Assembly (NCBI RefSeq): GCF_028389875.1
Contig: NC_084663.1
Span: 93,377,765 to 93,441,764 of the forward strand
DNA from: Rhea pennata
Taxonomy: Eukaryota; Chordata; Aves; Rheiformes; Rheidae
DNA length: 64,000 nucleotides
Reading direction: 5' to 3'
Each line of letters starts with the position of its first letter. Position 1 is the first letter of the stretch. A program made the translations under genes and the position numbers. Below, in pieces: positions 15,286 to 27,560 of the stretch. The notes under the pieces were generated by a model, which was not told the origin of the DNA, searched no databases, and saw only the letters and a list, made by a program, of their open reading frames with translations.

Positions 15286-16614
15286 TATTTTTGATCACCA
15301 CGGAGATCAAGTTTGTACAGTGAAAGTGAACCTACTGTAGCTGACAAGTATGCAACTGTTTTAAATCCTTTTTTTGGAGCAGAGCAAGCTTCAAGTTCAC
15401 ATTCACTCACACAGAGGATGCAGCCCGGTCATTGCCCATGCACAAGACTAGTTTATACTTTAACACCTACGCAGATTTACACCTCTCTGAGAAAAGTTAT
15501 CGACCAGGAGTATTCTGGGCAAAGGGTTTACCATCAACCATTCTTCAGTGTCCTCGCTCATAAAACTGTGGGTCTTGTTCTGATTTCAGGTACTATCAGA
15601 GAAATATATTGAACTTTCAGAGAAATATTTTATGTCAGCTACTTCTTTTGAGTGCTGGACATATTTGCATTTCAACCAGTAGATTTGCTTTATGCTTATT
15701 CTAAGCTCAACTTGACACTTATAGTTTTCTCTAAATTGGTTAGATGCTATCTAGACAAACTGCAAGAGCAATAAATACTGGAGTTTGAGAGATCCAGAAA
15801 TTGCCTTCATTTTTCCCCTGCCAGAAATGTATATTCACCAGCTTCATGTTTTAAGTGAATGTATATACTTTTACCTTGCACATAACAGATGTCCAATGTC
15901 ATTATTACTTGGTCAGCCCATCTCAAAGGATTACACAGAAATCCATCCACATCATTTTAATGCATGGGACTTCCTCAGAAAGATAACATTCTGTTGACCA
16001 CAGCCTTAGAGATTTGAAGTTATCATTATCTGTTACTTAAGCAGGTCACCCTCTACCACTCAGGTAAGTGAGTGATTTAATTAACATTTTAGAGGTGAGG
16101 AGTGAAGGATAGAAGCATAAGATGTCCTATGAGACCTGGAAATACTTTCCACCTCATAGAAGTGGCAGTAGCAATTTAAAAAAATACAGGGTTCTTTTCA
16201 GTGAACTTCTCACTTAAGCAAAAATTCAATAGACAAATAGACGTGATATATGCTAAATGCTCACGTCTATCCCCCAAGCTATGTGTTTTTGTTTCCAGTT
16301 ATGCTGAAATCTAAGTTTTCCACAGACAGATAGCATGCACTAGAAAAGGCTCGCAATGGAACAGGACTGTCACCAGTTCCTAAATCTGAGCAAAATAAAC
16401 AAGGAGTCCACATCTACCTCTTTCTTCCGATTCTTTCCAAGTATCTGGCAAGTCTCTTAGTACTTGGGTTCAAGACTCCAGTTCTGCTAATGCTAAACAC
16501 CTTCTCAATAGAGAAACTATTGACAATGCAATTAAAAGAGACTTAAGTTGTTGGCATTTCACAGAAGGGCTGGGGAAGGACTGCACAATTTGAGCATTTT
16601 GTGCGCTAAATGCA
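15286..16614. other. Intergenic DNA, no gene seen
   Basis: No gene is recognised. It contains a perfect 10-bp inverted repeat at 16237-16270. Confidence 0.65.
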
Positions 16615-17035
16615 GAATATGTTTCTTCCACTAGCTCATAATAAAAATTCTCTCTTTGATGTGAAACATAGACAAGAAAAGACTCCTTCACTTTTACCCC
16701 ATCTGAGCTCTGCTGTGGGGTTTATCAGCCACAAATCAACCCTGTGAAGAGAGGCAGGGCCCAGAAGGCACAGGAAGCCCAGCTCTGCAAAAAGGCAGGG
16801 GATACAAGCTCTCTAGCTTCAAGGATCTAATCAGCCAGGAGCACAGGAGGTCACAGCACAGAAGGGAAGCACAGTGACTCTGCTTGCTGAAGATGTACTG
16901 GCACAAGCCAAACTGAACAGAAGACCCATATGAGACATTTAGGCAAGAGCAGACTTGAAAATTGCTGGAAAGACAGCGCATGTCTTCTGCGAAGCGACTG
17001 TGGGTGCAAAGCATGGGTCAGCCTGTCCTTTGGAA
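16615..17035 (+). pseudogene. Diverged copy (b) of the CD200R promoter and first exon
   Basis: This is the clearest duplicate of the block at 33.94-34.45 kb. Both contain TTTTACCCCATCTGAGCTCTG then GGGTTTATC, a GAGAAG/GAAGAG motif, GCACAGGAAGCC, AGCTT.AAGGA/GAGGAGCTA, GATGTACTGGCA, and finally a first-exon-like AGCAGA.TTGA..ATTGCTGG.AAGA. An ATG at 16930 sits where CD200R starts, but the following codons do not form a hydrophobic signal peptide and the donor after the signal exon is degraded. I infer a dead first exon of a duplicated CD200R gene. No immunoglobulin-domain exon was recognised downstream before 34 kb. Confidence 0.65.
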
Positions 17036-18904
17036 CCCAGCTGCTGTTAAAAGCTGAGGCCAGGCACTGTGCCCAGGTTGTTTCTTTACCTTTGTTGTGC
17101 TCTTGGCAATAGCAGGGGCTTTAAAAAGTTAAATATTCCTGCCAGTGTAACTCAGAATGATTTCTGCATAGCCAATAAAATTATAATAGGCAACAAACTG
17201 TCATCCCTCCCCCCTACCAACCGGGATGCCAGTCTAATATTCAAGCTGAACTAAAGCAAAGACTATGGGCTATTGACCTGTCATCTACTCCAAAGTGGAA
17301 ACTTTGCACCAGCAGTAGATGGAATAGTAGCACCAGTCTGGGGCTCAAGAGTGCTGGCATGTCAGGTGCAATATCATCATAGTAACCTTAGTTATATCCC
17401 TGTCTCAGTCTCTTCCCTCATACTCTTCCTCAAGAGAAAATAGCAAGGTTAGGAGGCTTCCTATTCCCAAAGACCTGTGAAGAACTACACCACAAATTCC
17501 TACTTTGTGCCCCTGAGTAATGCCTGACACATTACTTTCACAGGTATGAGCTGACATATTAGCTGAGCTGTGATAAAAACACTGACCTTCCCTAGGCTCT
17601 CCAAAGACATCATCCTGCAGTGAATGTCCCATGTTGTTACCATCAGTTTCTTTGCTTTAGCACACTGGAAGAGAGCAGTGGCATGCAGAGGCAGGTGGAG
17701 GTCCCAGAGTAAGGAAAGTGCAGTATAGAAAGTACCTCAGGATATCAGGGCTTGATCTTCAGTCATGCCCACAGGCTCATGTATAGTTTGATCATGTGAC
17801 TATTTTTCCTCTGCTGTCAAATGAAACACTATTTTTTCCAGGCAAGCATAGCTGACAAGTGTTGAAGCAGTTTACCATCTTCAAATTGACACAGAGAAGA
17901 TTAGTGAGACAACGTGTCTCAAACTCTGCTGCGTTGTTAACCATATTATAAAGCTCTCTTGCTGTGCCATCACCTTTGCTGGCCTCCTGGGCCTTCCCTT
18001 CATTTTGGTTATTGTCTACCTTTATGCATCTGCTGTTGGCAGATATGGATGATATGGCATGACCATGTTCCTTGTCTAGAGGAAAAGACACTTCGGGCAC
18101 TACTGCTGTCACCTGACACTCCCCTCTGATTCTGTCACACTGCTGGAGCATATGAAATGGTGCTACATGGACAGGCGATATGAATGAGGCAGGACTGGAG
18201 ACTGGGGACTCAGCTAATTTCCTCTGTGTATGAAGATGTATGGAGGGACAGTAAATTTCCCTACCCAGTGGGTGTTATGTAGCACCAGAAGAATAGACTG
18301 TAGTAGTCAGGCACAGTAGGGCTTCATTCCTTTTAACAGCATTCACTCCCTTCCGGATATGATGGCCTCCATGTCTATCTGACTTGCAGAGCTGAAGCTA
18401 GCACCATAGAACAGTATATCATACATGAGCAAAAAACTTCTCAGGCATCTCCTCACTCGCCCCTTTAAGACCTATGCCAGCTGGTTCATTTCATTTCCTC
18501 TCCTTACATTAAAGGATGTATTTATTACAGATTTTTTTCATGTATCTCAATATGCTCTATTTCCTTCTGTTATAGAAGAACTGACATAAAGAATTCAGAG
18601 TATATAAAACAATCCCCTTGAAACTCTTCCTAATGCAATAGCCTGATAAGAAATGTGTTGCTGAATATTGTCTGCAATCACCATACCAGGAGTTCTGGGA
18701 ATATTGTCTGTGAAGAGAAACTATCAGTTCAATGAGATGATTAGGAGAAAGAAAATGGGAAGCAATCACCCAGCCTCATTTTACCTTCAAAGAAGTTAGT
18801 TATCATGATGTTAGTTATCAGGAGTCAACAGCCGCTACGAACTATATTTGTTATCCTTCTAGGACACAAATATGAGGCATGTTGATACAAATGTCAAGTA
18901 TTGC
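17036..18904. other. Intergenic DNA, no gene seen
   Basis: No coding exon or repeat family was recognised. Confidence 0.65.
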
Positions 18905-19330
18905 ATAATCACAGAGCAATTGGGGCTGGAAGGGACCTCTGGAGATCATCTGGTCCAAACCCCTGCTAGAGCAGATTGCCCAGAACCACATCCACTTGGG
19001 TTTTGAATATCTCCAAAGACATAGGCTCTATAGCCTCTCTAGACAACTTATACCAGTATTTGACCCCCAAAGTGAAAGTGTTTTCTGAAGTTCAGGTGGA
19101 ACTTCCTGTATTTCAATTTGTGCTCATTGCCTCTCATCCTGTCACTGGGCACCACTAAGTCAGGCCCCTTTCTCTTCACACCCTTCCATCAGATGCTTCT
19201 AAACATCACTCATATCCCCCTAAGCCTCCTCTTCTCCAGGCTAAACAGTTCCAGCTTTCTCAGACTTTCCTCTTATGAGAGGTGCTCCAGTTCCTTAATC
19301 ATCTTCAAGTATGTTTCTGGATCAGTGCCG
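18905..19330 (-). mobile_element. CR1 LINE fragment, 3' end, reverse orientation
   Basis: It starts with the hallmark antisense CR1 3' text CACAGAGCAATTGGGGCTGG followed by AAGGGACCTCTGGAGATCAT, then CTGGTCCAAACCCCTGCTAG and CCAGGCTAAACAGTTCCAGC followed by TTTCTCAGACTTTCCTC. The canonical ATTCTATG terminal repeats are degraded. Its reading sense is minus. This is a non-autonomous 5'-truncated copy, as is typical in birds. Confidence 0.93.
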
Positions 19331-21220
19331 AGCATAAAGCCTAGAGCATAAGGAAATATGTAAGACAGTTTCCTATTGAAATGCAAGTCACCATAAGGGG
19401 AGGGAGAAACATTTTTATCTCTACTGAGGGAAGGAAGTCCTCATTATCCTGGCAAGTGTAAAAAGCATCGCTGAAAAATAAACATTCACATATTCAGGAA
19501 AGTAAACCAATGGTTATTTTAACTAAGCAACTGGCCAGGCCACCTCCTGGAGAACAAGGAAAGAAGAGAATAAGAAATTAAGAAAAAAATCTGTTATTCT
19601 ACCATAGGTTCCTTTCGCTGACTGTGGACCAGAGATTTAAAGGTTGTGCATATCAGGGAGCAGTGAGAGCTAGCTACTTCCTAAAGGAACGGGGAGCCAA
19701 GCACAATAACATGGCCAGCAGGCCAGTCCTACAGTACCTGACCAAAGTATGCAGGGCAGACATGGGGATGGCAGCCAAGTTCAACTAAGAGTCCAAATCA
19801 CCAGGCAAATACATGGTAATAGGGAAGGTCCAAGGTCAGTTCAGGAAGAAAATCCACAGATCAAGGCAAGGGCTGGTGAGAGTAATTAGGGTCAGACACA
19901 GTTCAGTGACTGCCAAGCAGGTGCACAGTGACAACAGAGACTCAAAGTCAAGCTGGGAAATCAATCCATGAGTTAGGGTCCAGAGCAATAGGAACCACAG
20001 CCAGGCACAGGCACAGCTGTGGCTGAGCTGGAGACTGCTACTCCTGCAACACAGCTCAAGGAGAGAGTGAAGGCCCAGGCCTGAGCTCAAACAGTGTTCC
20101 TGTGCCCATGGGCAGAGAGTGTGGGTGAAGGTGCCAGGTGAGGCTGATCAGGGCCATTGAGACCTGCTAGTGCATTCAGAGCCCTGGCAGTATGACCTAA
20201 AGTCCTATAAAGCAAAGACTAGCTACACAGAGGTGAGGTCCAAAAATGTATGCAGAAATGTGGGCAGAGCCTTGCTCCACACAGCTGTGCTTAAACTGTA
20301 GGAAGCATAATGCCATGCCTCCATGTATGCTTTGTTAGCATCCAGGCTTCTATTTACAACCAGAATTGGTTCTTGCATGGATGCTTTGCTCTTTCTTAGG
20401 ATAATAATGAGTCTGGAGATAACCCTACACATCTCTGTGCAGAAGGAATTCAAAATCTACAATTTCTGGTCTGACCAACTGTGCAAAAGGATTTTGTTGG
20501 AACCGTATCAGTGATGTGACAATTCCAAGGGGACTTCCTAGTGCTAAAACTTTAGAATATGATGCAAGCGTTTACAGTACATCTAGTGTAACTATGCAAA
20601 AAAAAGCATTGCCTGCCTCATCTTCACTTATTGCTGCCTTCCACCAAAAGGCTGGTTGGCCCTTGCTTATTTTTACTGCATGCGATATTTTCACTCAGGC
20701 ACAGGAACCTTTTCCTATTAAGTCATTTGCTTAACATTTGTGCATCAAAAGGTTATCTTATATTGCATCGAACAGAGTTTATTCATTTCATCCTTTGCCT
20801 GATAATATCATCAAAATGCAATGTGTTATGAGACTAGAAAAACAAAAACAGTCTCAGCTTTTTCAAGCTGGTAGTCCATTGCACCAGATAAAAATGCTTC
20901 ATTGTGGAACTCCGTAATACAATATATCACAGAGAAAACTATGCCTCAGTGGTGGATTTGAAAACCATGTGAGTTTTGGGTGTATGTAAATGAGAGTATC
21001 TTTGTGAGAGAAAGAAAAATGCTTGGGAGAAAACCTTGCTGTAAAAGGCTGAGAGTCCATGACTAGCAGTGCAAGATTATCTTTATTTTAGGTTTTGGTA
21101 AGGCTTTCAATGCCTCACAGCCCCCTGCTCACTTCCTGTGAAATATTAGCAACCTGATATGCATCATTTGAGGAGCTCCACTGTCTATCTATTATAGTTT
21201 CATGTGTTTTACTCCAGACC
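19331..21220. other. Intergenic DNA, unclassified
   Basis: The 19.68-20.17 kb part is unusually rich in CAGG, CAAGG and AGGTC words and looks unlike its surroundings. It may be an old repeat I do not recognise. No gene is seen. Confidence 0.55.
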
Positions 21221-21224
21221 GATA

Positions 21225-21541
21225 GCTTTGGTTCTTTGGGGGATGACTAGACTGAGTAGAGCAGGAAATTATACAAATGTAATGTCAAGATAGAGCTTAT
21301 TTACTGTAATATGGGCTATAAAACATCCCAGCAAGCAAAAACCTGGACACTCCGTAGAACTGTGAAGACCATGGCCCATGCATATACACTGCACCGAAAG
21401 GCAGCTACAAACTCAGTCTAACTTCGTATTTCAAAAGAATGAATTAAGTCACTGCTGTCAGGTGCATCCAAGATAATGCTCTCCGTAGAAAACTCAGTTC
21501 TGTTCATTTCATGTTATATGCCGTGGGGTTCAGGCAGCAAT
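21225..21541 (-). pseudogene. GTPBP8 last-exon relic (duplicated 3' end)
   Basis: The plus strand matches the true GTPBP8 3' end in the same orientation: GAGTAGAGCAGGAA (1079 region), then ATGGGCTATAAAACATCCCA against ATGGGCTATGAAACACCTCA, AGCAAG, and CTCCGTAGAACT against CTCCACAGAACT. On the minus strand, after a preserved acceptor cacag, the exon begins at 21359. It reads STECPGFCLLGCFIAHIT, against SVEFSGVHLLRCFIAHVT in the gene, and then diverges, losing the proper stop. Weaker similarity (ACAAACTCAG; TTCAGGCAGCAA against CTCAGGCAACG) continues into intron-4-like sequence up to the LTR. Because intron-like sequence flanks the exon, this is a DNA-level duplication, not a processed copy. 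No other GTPBP8 exon was found near it. Confidence 0.8.
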
Positions 21542-22095
21542 TGTTATCGTTGTCCCAAAATCCGGGTTCTGTTACCCGGTGTGCAAGCAAACAATAGACA
21601 CACAGGGTCGAGATATTTGTCTATTTCATTTCTGCGCAGAGATGGGTGCTAGGTGGTAAATCCACAAAGCCAGCACACCTTCTCCCCCTCTCATTCTTGA
21701 TTTATACACACTTTTTAGGGAGTACTTTATACAAATCTTTCTATTGGTTACAGTTTCATTACATCAGGTAATTGCGCTTGCGCTTTCACATTCTTGTTAA
21801 TTAGCATAGGAAGCGAAGAAGAGGTGGTAACATCATTATCATGTCATTTCCATCTCATTATTCATTTAGGGGTGTGAAGTTTAATATGTTAATAAGCCTT
21901 AATGAACCTAAGGTCACTTCTGGGTTATTCTGCTGTTTTTGTCTTACCTACCCTTCACATTCTTCAAAGCGCTGTGGTTTCATCAAGGTTATTTAGCCGG
22001 AGCTGCTTATCCTTTGCAGTACTGTTTTTCTCTCTCCCTTGTCCTTGAGTCTTGTTAACTATTTGCAAGGTTTTTCTCACAACATTTCTCTAACA
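21542..22095 (-). mobile_element. Solo LTR of an endogenous retrovirus
   Basis: It is bounded by a TGTTA...TAACA inverted terminal repeat (plus strand TGTTATCG at 21542 to CTCTAACA at 22095). On the minus strand it has promoter-type order: CCAATAG at 21747-21741, then TATAAA at 21706-21701, then a short R/U5-like part ending in ACAACGATAACA. No internal retroviral coding region flanks it. The length, about 554 bp, is normal for an avian LTR. A clear target-site duplication is not visible, so the edges could be off by a few bases. Confidence 0.65.
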
Positions 22096-25000
22096 TTATG
22101 ACGTGTTATTGTTGTTTCTCATTTAATCACATACGTAGAAGAATGATCTTTTCTTTCTTAGACAAAGATGAGTCTTTAGAGAAGTCTAAATGCAGTTGAA
22201 TGACAGGATGCATTAAAAATTCTAATGAGACTTTTTGATTTAAATATGTTTAAATTAATTAACCTACATATAATAATGATCAATCATCATGACATACCTA
22301 TTCAAGTAACTATATTAAATAAAAATCATGTAACTTTACATACTTTCTCCTAAAGTTTAACAGAAAGTGGACCTTCAAAAACCCTTTATAAAGCCAAATC
22401 CCAATCCCTCCAACAAACTAAATCTTTGACTTTGAGTTGAATACAGTATTTCATTCAATTGTAAAATGTGTTTCTGAAAGAGGACAGCATGATTTAGTTT
22501 GACCACAAGGCAGAGATGAAAGAGCAACTATACATATATATATTTTAACTTCTATTAAAGTTTCTCACAATCAAGTCATATGAACATTAGGAAACCTGTC
22601 TAGGTTTATGCACTGAGCAATAAGAAAAACGAGCAGTGACTGTCTGACACCGTGCTTTGAAACAGCTCAGAAAGAGATAGAAACAACATTTCAGTTTACT
22701 GTGACTTCTAGCAAAACCTGCAAGATAGAATGGAAAATAGGGGACACTTTTCTGCTCTGGAAGAAATACGCCATCCAAATCTTAGATCCTACTGCTACTC
22801 TAGCTGAAAAAGAGGGGGGGGGGAATGTCATGTATGTAGGTATAGTGGGAGAAGCAAGCGACACGGAGGAGGTGTTCATTGTAAAGTCGTTTCTGGTCTC
22901 TTAGTATTTCTAGTGAAACAGGACCTTGTGACATTTTTATCAGCAGAGGAACCCAACCTGGAGGGAAAGGAAGGCTGGTAGATTTGCACAAGAATTATTT
23001 TCACAGGTAGTGTGGGATGTTCGATTCCAGCAGATAGAAAGCCCAATGCAAGAAAGTTACTTACTTAATTACTAATTTAGGAAGTTAGTTAAGTCAGCTG
23101 ACTGTCAGGAACATAACAGTGACACCAGCTCTCAAAATAGGATAGTTGAAGTTCCCTCACACCCTTGGCAAGTGCCAGAAGCATAGTTAGGAACTATTAG
23201 GTTTACAAGAAATTTAAATTAAGCAAAAAAATTATTTAGTTTTTGTGGTTTCAGAAAACAATAGAGCAAAGCCCAAAGACTTAAAAAAGATAAGGTAAAT
23301 TAAAAGAACACAAGATAGTTATTTTTAAGTCAGCCACATGAATGAGTTCTCAAATCATTATTTTTATTCATCAAGGCAGTAACTGTGAAAATATTTGGGG
23401 TGTCTGTAGGCTACATCTCTTGGGTTGAACCTCACATTGCAAAGTGTTCTCCATTAGCTTTTCTGTCTGTTCTAAACATGAATCCAGGTCCTTCTGGACT
23501 TAGATTTAGATGATCAATTCTTACAGAAATCAAATATTGATATATGCCCAAATGTCTCTGCAATTTAACATACATTAAGTGTATATTCCATTTCATATAA
23601 AGTCATACTATCTTCTAAATGATATGGTTGAACCAAGCCTCTGCAGAGGAAACTTGGGAAAGTTCAGCTGGTCTAAATAATTACAAACAATATATGTCCC
23701 TCTACCTACTTTAAAAGCAAACAGAAGAATTAATTACAGAAGACTTAATGTAAAGTTGAACTCAGTTTAGACAAGGATTTAGATTACAGCAATCTATCAA
23801 AAAAGTGATTTGGGGGAGGAAAAACTGCTGTACTCCTGCTGCATGCTTAGTGACAAAAAAGACAAATTCAGTAGTTAACTGCTGTTGGTATTTATAGCTT
23901 ATCAGGGCATACAGTTGCTCTTTACAGAACTCATCACAAGTTGTTACTGTAATCAAAGGGCACAAGGTTCAGAAAACCACTCCAAAACGGGAAGCTTTGA
24001 ATGCTCTGCTCAACACAACTCTTCGGTCTCAACAAAATTCACGTTGGCGTATTTCCTGGAGTTCAGTGCTGTTTCACCTTACACAAGGATTTCAGCACTT
24101 TCTTCCCAAATAGTTACTGCAGCAGTTTCTAAAAAAAAGAACAAATAGTAAGAGGCACATGTCCTTGCTAGTTCCCAAATTCTTATTTTTGAGCTTTTGC
24201 TTCTATGCCTCTCGCTTATTATTCTTCAGACAAGTTTGCCCAGTGCTGGAGAAATGTAGAGTTCAAATGTCATCACTTTTGTTCACCAATATTTACTTTA
24301 GAAAGTCTAACCTGATAAGATAATATGAAAGCTGAATTTTTTGTAATTATCAGAATTTTACCGTTTTGTTCCTTCCTTTACCTGAAGCATGCTCACTGTT
24401 GCCAAGTTCCCAAATTTAGTGATATTTGGAGCTCTTCTGCTTCAGCTTCTGGAGTCACATGATTCTCTGAGATCTCATATTCTAGCCTTTGTTGTTACAG
24501 AAGGGGAAAAAACCCCAAACAAATGCATTATTTTAGAGTCATGTGAATTGGAGCTAGCAGGCTGAGTCATGGTTTCTCTGTCTTCAGGGTTGGCAAGACT
24601 CTGTTTTCCACGTTATGCTGATGTTGTGCCCCAGTGAGTTACTTGCTAACAATTCAAGCTAGCATTTCCCTCTGCCAGACAGGACTTGTTTGTTTTGCTG
24701 TGAAAAACAGGGCTGATTCCTAGTCACATATCAATATCAGAAAAAGTGAATAGTTTAAGTTAACAAGTCTGCTGACATGGGAGAAGCCCAGCGATTCTCA
24801 AATTCCATAGATGCACCTCCATCATAACATAAGCACTATATGTACTGAAAAAGCATGTAGCCTTGGGGGTCAGGCTTCTCTACTGACACAAGCAGTTTTT
24901 ATTATTCGCTTGTAGAAAATGAAGATTATAGAATCAGTCAGTGGCAAAGTTGGAAGAGACATCATTAGCTCCAGGCCACTCTGAATCCCCCACATCGTGA

Positions 25001-27400
25001 CTCCTCCCTTCCTCAGACAGCAGCAAGAACAGCACTACTGAATCAGGAAATTCCATCCTACACATTAAAAACATTGGGAGGAGCAGGAAAAATAGATATT
25101 AATTAAATCAAGCCTTAATAAATAAATTGGACTTTCTGGAGTTATAATAGAGATTAACTGAGATTCTAAACCTTTTAATTAAAACATTTATAACTGAAAT
25201 CTTCTATGCCTAACAGTAAAATCTAAGGAAAATTCCCATTGTGAGCACTTCCTCAAATGCTAAATAGTTAATTTACTGCTTCAACGGTAAGTTCTTCAGT
25301 TAACTGGGTGGGGTTTTCCCCCTGTTAGATATAAACTAATAAATAATTTTTTTCCTGAAGAGTTAGTGACACAAGCGTTGATCATACAAGGATGAAAAGA
25401 AGGCACAGAAGTTATCAGTAAAATATGGAATATTTCCAAACCTCATGAATATTTTCAAAACTCTCCTGCCTGAGAGCCAATCCAGAGTTTCAGTGTGGTC
25501 TGGGTCACCACATAGATCCTTTGCTAGGATTCCTCTTTCAGGGACTATTTCCTTCAAAGATAAGATGAGTGTGCCCAGAATGGAGATGATGCACACTCTC
25601 CTTCTCCACTTCAGATTCTAGAGGCTGCAGAAGCTTTTATCAGGACCTTTCAGCAGGAGACACCCAGAGATGAACTGAGGAAAAGCATGGTACAAGATTC
25701 AGCAATTATGTCTTCATTCAGTTTTCTTGTGACCTTGAGGAAATGATGAGTTTCCCTTTATTTTTCAGTTTATTCTTGTCTCTGCTCTGTAGTTCTCTTT
25801 CTTTCACTGCAAAAATAAGAAATAATGCAGGGTAAAAGCCTAAAGCTGACAACCCATAACTTCCCTTAATTACCTATAGATTGGGTACATCAATGCTATA
25901 CTATTTCCTGATGTGTTTAAGACCAATCTTGGTAGGAGTGAATGCATGGGAATAAAGGGTATTTCAGATTGCCTAAGTATTCTGCTCTTCATCTCAGCAG
26001 AGGTACTATTAGTACTCATTCTCTGTGGTGAGATAACCTAAGATGTAGCAGAGCACTTCTAAGAAGACAGCTAGTCTTTACCTGAAGACTTCAAGGTATG
26101 GGAATCATCACTTCCTATGGTAGTTTTTTCCAACGCTTAGTCATGCTCACTGTTAATAATACGTGCCTGATTTACAGTTTGAATTTGACTGGCTCTAACC
26201 TGGGGGTGTTGCACCTTTCTCACTCAGTGAAAAAGTCTTTTACTACTTGCACTTTTCCTCTGTGCACATATTTGCATGATGTGATCTGATCACATTTTAA
26301 CCTGTCATGTTTCCATTTGGTTGTTTATGTGCTACTGTATCTATCTAGCTGAGGGGTTAGAGGTTCTAGAAAGGGATTTCTTAATGTGTTTGAGGAAATT
26401 AATATGTGCAAGTCACAGGATAACTTGCCAGTTTATTTTACAGAGGTTGCTTCAGACCTTGAGGTAAAATCACACTGCAACTAATGAATTTGTCCCCATT
26501 TAGCTTGAAGAGTTTGGTCTTCCAGGATGAGATGTATCACTGAATGATCTAGGCCAATTGAGTGGTGGTGACTCTATAAAGACAAACTTTATTTCCCATT
26601 TCTAGTCCTACTGCTCAACCGGATTTCACAAAGCTCCGCTCTTTACTGCTAGGAAAAGGCATACAGTACAACAGTGTCCTGCTTCTAGCTATTTGCCACT
26701 AACATGAATGCGGATGGCAACACCCACAACATTGTTTTGGTTCCCTTCTCTGCACACTGCCTCCCTTGCTGCATGTACTCCACCCAGCCTCTCAACTCTA
26801 TCTCCACCTCAACATCCTTACATGTTTTCTCCGCTCCATCAGAACGAGGGAGGATAGAGGAAGGGTACTCTTCTGCCCCTATGTCCCAGCTGGTGGCATT
26901 TTTTCTTTCCCAGCCATGTGTAAGAATGGAGTTGTCATGCTGTCAGTGAGTCCTAGGGGCAGAGGAGCAGGAAGAGTTTTTTTCCCCAAGAGGAAGGAGT
27001 CAGAGAGGAGGGAGTCCTAGCAACTTCTGCGCTGTCTGCTTTGGTTGTAGAAACAAGTCTCCTACAGAAAAGTTCTGCGCATCCCCATTTGTGAGATCAG
27101 ATCACTCTGACAACGGGGAAGGGTTAGTGAGGCTGGAGAAGAGGTGTCTGCCTCCTTCCCCTCTTCTCTAAAATTCCACTTACTTTGTGTCCAAAAGTTT
27201 TAATACAACTGTAATACCTCTTGGATTCCTGGCAGCTTTTTGGTATATGAAAAAAAGACACCGATTTCCTCTGTCCATGATTGCTGTGTTCACAAAAGGT
27301 TAACATTATGATAGATCTCAATGGAATTTATACCGTTGAAGAATGATCCTGAGCTGTGAGATTCTTGTGCGTGTCTGTGTGTAAGTGGGTGGTATGAGCT
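22096..27400. other. Intergenic AT-rich DNA, no gene seen
   Basis: No GTPBP8 or CD200R exon relic was found. A weak CR1-like end (TAGAATCAGTCAGTGGCAAA then GTTGGAAGAGACATCATTAG) lies at about 24928-24985. Confidence 0.6.
24925..25005 (-). mobile_element. Possible CR1 3'-end fragment, strongly diverged
   Basis: The words ATAGAATCAGTCAGTGGCAA, GTTGGAAGAGACATCATTAG and CTCCAGGCCA follow the order of the antisense CR1 3' end (ATAGAATC, TTGGAAGGGACC). It is short and could be coincidence. Confidence 0.4.
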
Positions 27401-27560
27401 AAACTGCACAGAGAAAATAGGCAGCACGAATAAACCAGAGGAACTGAGAGAGGTTTTTTCTCTAGCGTTCAGAGGTAAGATGCTGAAAATGGTAATTTTA
27501 AATGACTAAGTGCAGGTTTTGCTAGTTCTCTGTGGCAATATAGCTGTCTTTGGGAAAATG
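27400..27560. repeat. Local dispersed repeat, copy 3
   Basis: This aligns by eye with 15.14-15.285 kb, sharing ATGACTA, GTTCTCTGTGGCAATATAGC and flanking motifs. The family is not recognised. Confidence 0.4.

Noticed and set aside
18905..19351. Plus-strand frames within 18976-19351
   Set aside because: They fall within the CR1 3' end and are not genes.
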